From contig CM049306.1 of the NCBI GenBank assembly GCA_026874595.1, positions 89,446,642 to 89,510,641 of the forward strand: a DNA stretch of 64,000 bases, in the 5' to 3' direction. Origin of the DNA: Sipunculus nudus. Taxonomy: Eukaryota; Annelida; Sipuncula; Golfingiida; Sipunculidae. This document shows positions 59,345 through 64,000 of the stretch, one piece after another; position 1 is the first letter of the stretch, and each line of letters starts with the position of its first letter. Made by a program: the position numbers and the translations under genes. The notes under the pieces were generated by a model. It was not told where the DNA came from. It saw nothing but the letters and a program-made list of their open reading frames with translations, and made no database searches.

Positions 59345-60650
59345 GACATCACTGTGATATCATTAGAGTGTCACGGATGTGAGTTCACTACTGTGAACCC
59401 ACTGTGAGCTCATGGTTACCTTACTACAGTGAGTTCATATCTGTTACACAACAGTGAGTTCACAGTGATATCACAGGATGACGTCAAAAATGTAACACCA
59501 TGGTGAATTCAGAACTGTGGGCTCAAAGTGATATCATAGCATGAGTTTATGTCTGTTACACAACAGTGAGTTCACAGTGATATCAGAGGATGACGTCAAA
59601 AATGTGACACCACAGTGAATTCACAACTGTGAGTTCACAGTGGTATCATGGCATGAGTTCATGTCTGTGACACAACAGTGAGTTCATAGAGATATCACAG
59701 GATGACGTAAAAAATGTGACACACTGGTGAATTCACAACTGTGAGTTCACAGTGATATCATGGCATGAGTTCATATTTGTTACGTAACAGTGAGTTCACA
59801 GTGTTATTACAGGGTGACGTCAAAAATGTGTCACCACAGTGAAATCACAACTGTTAGCTCACAGTGATATCATGGCATGAGTTTATGTCTGTTACACAAC
59901 AGTGAGTTCACAGTGATATCACAGGATGACGTAAAAAATGTGACACCACAGTGAATTTACAACTGTGAGCTCACAGTGATATCATGGCATGAGTTTATGT
60001 TTGTTACACAACAGTGAGTTCACAGTGATATCACAGGATGACGTCAAAAATGTGACACCGCGGTGAAATCACAACTGTGAGCTCAAAGTGGTATCATGGC
60101 ATGTTCATGTCTGTTACACAACAGTGAGTTCACAGTGATATCACAGGATGACGTCAAAAATGTGACACCACAATGAATTCACAGCTATGAGCTGAAAGTG
60201 ATATCATGGTATAAATTCATATCTGATACACAACAGTGCATACACAGTGATATATCAGAATGAAAGCAAAATATGACACGGTGGTAAATTAACAACGATG
60301 AGCTCAAAGTGAATTGATAGCAGTGTGCTCATGTATGTTATACAACAGCGAGTTCACATTAATATCACAGGATGACGTAAAAAATGTGACACCACAGTGA
60401 ATTCACAACTGTGAGTTCAAAGTGATATCATGGCATGAGTTCATGTCTGTTACACAACAGCGAGTTCACAGTGATATCAGAGGATGACGTTAAAAATGTA
60501 ACACCCTGGTGAATTCACAACGGTGAGCTCACAGTGGTATCATGGCATGAGTTCATGTTTGTTACACAACGATGAGTTCACAGTGATATCACAAGATGAC
60601 GTCAAAAATGTGACACCCTGGTGAATTCACAACGGTGAGCTCACAGTAAT
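59345..60650. repeat. 112 bp satellite of stacked palindromes
   Basis: About 12 head-to-tail units; the 'gatgacgt' mark recurs at 59,479, 59,591, 59,703, 59,815, 59,927, 60,039, 60,149, 60,373, 60,485 and 60,597, almost always 112 apart. Each unit is built from GTGATATCAC, TGACGTCA, GTGAATTCAC and TGAGCTCA, all palindromes of 8-10 bp. The unit near 60,240-60,320 is degraded. Confidence 0.93.
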
Positions 60651-61499
60651 GTCGTGGCAGATATGCAAGTTGCAGATATGTAAGGGAAAGAATGAAATAT
60701 ATAGAATCAAGAATGATATCAACAGAGAAGCAGGCCGACAGACAACATACAGAGATTGTGTGTGCATGTCAAGTCAGTGCATGGACATATTTCATTCGTA
60801 CCTGTTCTAGATTTTTATTTTTAATTAAATTATCAATGTTGGATTGATTTAAATCACTGCAAAAAAGTCATCAAACTAATCAAATTTGATTTTTAGGTTA
60901 ATTTGTCAATTCTCATATCTGTTTTTCACAAAATTAATATATATATATATATTAAGCTTGGTCTTCACGAGCACCAGAGCCATTTATGCACACGTATACA
61001 CAAGTAGCTGGTATCATTAATTTAACCCATGTCAAATGTTCTTGGGTCAAGTAACGGGAAAGGAATTTTCCATGATATAGGTTCACTAGGAAGTCACCAG
61101 GTCAGCTGATGGGGCAGTTGCCCTACCCCAAAATGGGTTCATTCGGTCAAAACAGACCAGCTGACCAATAGGAACGGTCCGTAACAGGGCCCGGGTCACG
61201 TGACAGCAGCATCTTAGCTTGTTGCCAAATCCACGCATTCACTCGTCAAGCTAACAACCGAAGAAACAACTTCATTTCAATGTTTATCAAATAGAAATTA
61301 TTGATATTTGAAACTTTGTGGATATTTGCTTCCTGCGACCATCCTCAGATTCGTTCCAGCTCGGCAACTCGTTATCCACAACTCTGGGCCGGGCGGAATT
61401 TGTGTTCTGATGCAAGTTGTTGTTTACAAGTTTCCAGGCCAGCTCAGTGATCGTGAGTACTCTCAAAGTTATTGACTAGTTTACTTTAGCTGCAGGAGC
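60651..61499. other. Upstream region of the SGNH frame
   Basis: AT-rich to 61,100 with a short TA run near 60,940, then CpG-richer from about 61,170. CCCGGGTCACGTGACAG (61,189-61,205) holds a palindromic E-box. A promoter is plausible at 61,180-61,480 but not proven. Confidence 0.4.
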
Positions 61500-62175
61500 A
61501 TGTCCCATGAATCCCCAATGTCCGTTCTAATAGTCGGACATTCCTTTGTTAAAAGACTCTCCCGTTTTTTTGACGGAGTTTGAGAATGAAGGCACGGGCT
61601 CCTTAGCGGCCGGTGCCGCCCCAACCGTGGTCGTTTCAAAGTGGCAGCTTTCTGACAATCTCGGCCTGGATCGAGCGCAATTTAAGGTGTCTTTTTATGG
61701 CATTGGGGGAATGGTTTTACGTGGTCATCAAAGCGCGAAATCCCTCACCAGCGCTTACACCATGCGCAAGATTGAGGAGTACCGCCCCAGTATACTAGCT
61801 ATTGACATAGGTTCGAATGACCTCTGCGACAAAACGACTGATCCAGTTAAATTGGCTAATCACGTACACGCGTTTGCAGTGGTGATTGCTGAATCTTATG
61901 ATATTAGGGCGGTCATATGTGGATCTGCCCTTCCTCAACGTTCTTCCCCCTTTGGCACCTACAATGCCAGGGTTGATGAGTACAATAGCACTTTATATAA
62001 ATTATGCAACAAAGCGGAGGAAAATTCAAAAGTCCGTTTTTGGAAACATTCTGGCTTCCGTAACCCATCTTCTCAAGTGTACCTTGTTGACGGGATTCAC
62101 TTAAACTTTAGAGGATTGGGCAATTATGCTTGTAGCTGGAAACGAGCCATCGTTACATGTTTTAAGGAAAAATGA
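61500..62175 (+). pseudogene. SGNH/GDSL-type hydrolase, one frameshift
   Basis: Serine hydrolase of the SGNH fold. The frame from ATG 61,500 reads MSVLIVGHSFVKRLSRFF with the block-I Ser (GHS). At a T7 run (61,565-61,571) the reading shifts by one base into the long frame. That has block II FYGIGGMVLRG (Gly), block III IDIGSNDL (Asn) and block V VDGIHLNFRG (Asp-x-x-His). All four signature residues are present, total about 225 residues. Such hydrolase frames occur inside some retroelements (Ngaro/DIRS-like and CR1-like), so this may be part of an element together with the frame at 63,442. The single-base slip at a homopolymer could also be a sequencing error. Confidence 0.75.
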
Positions 62176-62390
62176 CCAAAGCAAACTTTTTAATTAGCTT
62201 GCAAGCTGCAATATGATATTTGAGAAAATTATGAACCTAACAGATTTGTCTCATTTGTTTCCATTTTCCTGGAAGGGTTGTACTCACTTTGACTTGAAAA
62301 TATGAATCTTCATCTTAGATACATAATCATGATTTTTGTTTTATACAAATTATGCAAGCCAATAATTTGGTTGTTTTTGTCGCAACCTTC

Positions 62391-63243
62391 ATTATGTCTT
62401 CTTATTCGGGGCATTTTTCCCCATATATTGTTCATCTGAGGCATTTTTTCCTCAATCTTTATTGAATAAAATTTTCCCCATTGGTGCCTGTATCTAATTG
62501 TTTCCTTTACAAAATCCTGTTTATTAATTATGTTTAAGCTGGTAATTTTATTACTAATTCACCAATAGTACTTGAAATGTACTTCAATCTATTAGATATT
62601 TCTTGTCAATATGTAAAAGATGGGTATGGCATATTTTATTGTTAATTTAATTTAATCCATATAGTTTGTCTACCCTTGCTTATTCATTCAATATCTATTT
62701 CAGGGGCATTTTTTCCCCGTACCATGATTCTTCATTCAGTATCTATTTCAGGGGCATTTTTCCCCATTATCATAATAATTGTTCAGTTACATGTTTTGTT
62801 GTATATGCATTATGTCTTCTTATTCGGGGCATTTTTCCCCATATATTGTTCATCTGAGGCATTTTTTCCTCAGTCTTTATTGATTAAAATTTTTAAAAAC
62901 TTGGGGCATTTTTTCCCATTGGTGCCTGCATCTTATTGTTTCCTTTATAGGATCCTGTATATTAATTATGTTTAAGCTGGTAATTTTATTACTAATTCAC
63001 CAATGGTACTTGAAATGTACTTCACTCTATTAGATATTTCTTGTCAATATGTAAAAGATGGGTATGGCATTTTTTATTGTTAATTTAATTTATACGTATA
63101 GTTTGTCTACCCTTGCTTATTCATTCAATATCTATTTCAGGGGCATTTTTTCCCTTACCATGATTATTCATTCAGTATCTATTTCAGGGGCATTTTTCCC
63201 CATTATCATAATAATTGTTCAGTTACATGTTTTGTTGTACATG
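62391..63243 (+). repeat. 419 bp tandem duplication with mini-hairpins
   Basis: 62,391-62,809 and 62,810-~63,243 are close copies. Nine mini-hairpins of GGGGCATTTTTCCCC type are scattered in them (listed in findings). No reading frame crosses them convincingly. Confidence 0.88.
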
Positions 63244-63441
63244 TACTTTCCTAGGTTTTATCAATTACCTAAAGATTTATCAGGGAACCTGGTTACTAAT
63301 TTTAATTGATAACCTCTTTAATTAAGGACCTAGTTCCTAATTTTCATTCTTAAGCTATTTAAATATAGTTTGCATGTATTTTCTCTAGTACATTGCTTAC
63401 ACTGCCATCTTCATAAGCCAACAGTCTGCGTTTCCTTGTGA

Positions 63442-64000
63442 ATTTATGTTTTTCAGATTTCCAGAAAATGGAAGGCAGAGGCATCTGAAACCAGGACTTC
63501 CACAAGGCAGCGCCGCCAACCCTCCTCCCTCAATGACTTTGATACGGCGACAACTACCAATCATGACTCATCTAGGTTCGCTGCTTCGCTTGCCCCCCCC
63601 CCAACTAATGTTCACCATAATGATAAGGATAACTCATCTTCGCCAGAACAGAGCAGTCAGCCAAATGGGCTTTCATCACAAATTCAAGAGCTAATCGCTA
63701 AGGAAATCGCTACGGCCATGGACAGACAATTTGCCGACCGTAATTCCCATCGAACCACCCACGGCCCTTCTGGGGGACAAGCAGACCCTGCTCCATCGAC
63801 CAGCCTAGGACATGCACATCTTTCCAGTGATTCACCCCATGAGGGGGTGGGTCATTCTACCAGACGCAACATCGCTGACCAGGCTGCTGGTTTAACAGTG
63901 AGCAGCCTTTTGGGTGAGTTTAGCACTTCAAGACACTCAAACTACGCCTATGATACCCTCACTGCTGGGCTCGACGACAAGGACAGAAAGGACATATTGT
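63442..64000 (+). CDS. Open frame running off the window; gag- or coat-like, unknown
   Basis: Open for 186 codons from just after a TGA (63,439) to the end, without an early ATG. 'tatgtttttcag' at 63,445-63,456 is a good 3' splice site, so this may be a downstream exon. The product begins basic (RTSTRQRRQPSSLNDF). It then has a Ser/His/Pro-rich disordered stretch with SSQIQELIAKEIATAMDR, and ends VSSLLGEFSTSRHSNYAYDT then GLDDKDRKDIL. I do not recognise a domain. Low complexity followed by a helical block suits a gag-like ORF1 of a DIRS/Ngaro-type element, but this is inference. Confidence 0.5.
   Translation, partial: MYVFQISRKWKAEASETRTSTRQRRQPSSLNDFDTATTTNHDSSRFAASLAPPPTNVHHNDKDNSSSPEQSSQPNGLSSQIQELIAKEIATAMDRQFADRNSHRTTHGPSGGQADPAPSTSLGHAHLSSDSPHEGVGHSTRRNIADQAAGLTVSSLLGEFSTSRHSNYAYDTLTAGLDDKDRKDIL

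Noticed and set aside
59345-60650. CRISPR-like regular array
   Set aside because: The 112 bp period is one continuous tandem unit with no unique spacers, and the genome is eukaryotic. It is a satellite.

Overview
The window looks like nuclear DNA from a marine mollusc, most likely a bivalve. It is AT-rich, with very few host genes and no operons. It is dense in non-autonomous Helitron-like elements with tandem-repeat cores (the molluscan 'pearl' type), BEL/Pao and Ty3/gypsy retrotransposons, MITEs and satellites, and it holds one vertebrate-style single-cysteine-cluster Toll-like receptor gene. The species cannot be named from sequence alone.

Layout. 1-3.6 kb: mostly unannotated, with two copies of a hairpin-led repeat. 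3.65-6.0 kb: Helitron-like element on the minus strand whose core is a ~290 bp tandem array rich in nuclear-receptor half-sites. 6-12.2 kb: microsatellites, small MITEs, a SINE-like piece and a 45 bp minisatellite split by a MITE. 12.2-13.1 kb: second Helitron-like element. 13.2-22.4 kb: complete but defective BEL/Pao element on the minus strand with ~1,025 bp LTRs about 2% different. 22.6-23.25 kb: the 45 bp minisatellite again. 24.5-26.7 kb: single-exon Toll-like receptor on the minus strand, in one reading frame but with three in-frame stops. 28.5-28.8 kb: hAT transposase C-terminal remnant. 30.3-34.2 kb: foldback element, tRNA-derived SINE, a cluster of three hairpins and more hairpin-led repeat. 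36.3-38.0 kb: third plus-strand-type Helitron-like core element. 38.0-51.4 kb: host DNA with diverged tandem copies of an exon-like segment, split by a 10.8 kb Ty3/gypsy element (39,707-50,491). 51.4-58.2 kb: sparse sequence with hairpin-led repeats and an hAT-like MITE. 58.2-59.1 kb: another Helitron-like element. 59.3-60.65 kb: a 112 bp satellite built of short palindromes. 61.5-64.0 kb: an SGNH-hydrolase reading frame, a 419 bp tandem duplication studded with mini-hairpins, and an open frame running off the window, perhaps one element.

The most unusual object is the gypsy element. Between integrase and the 3' LTR, where an env gene would sit, it carries a third reading frame encoding two C2H2-like zinc fingers and a TatD-family metal-dependent nuclease with all expected metal ligands. 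It has a good 3' splice site just upstream, as if it were made from a spliced subgenomic RNA. This copy is decaying (nonsense codons and frameshifts), so activity would have to be sought in sister copies. Coding calls for retroelements rest on recognised motifs in the translated frames; repeat boundaries were read by eye from matching ends, target-site duplications and hairpins.
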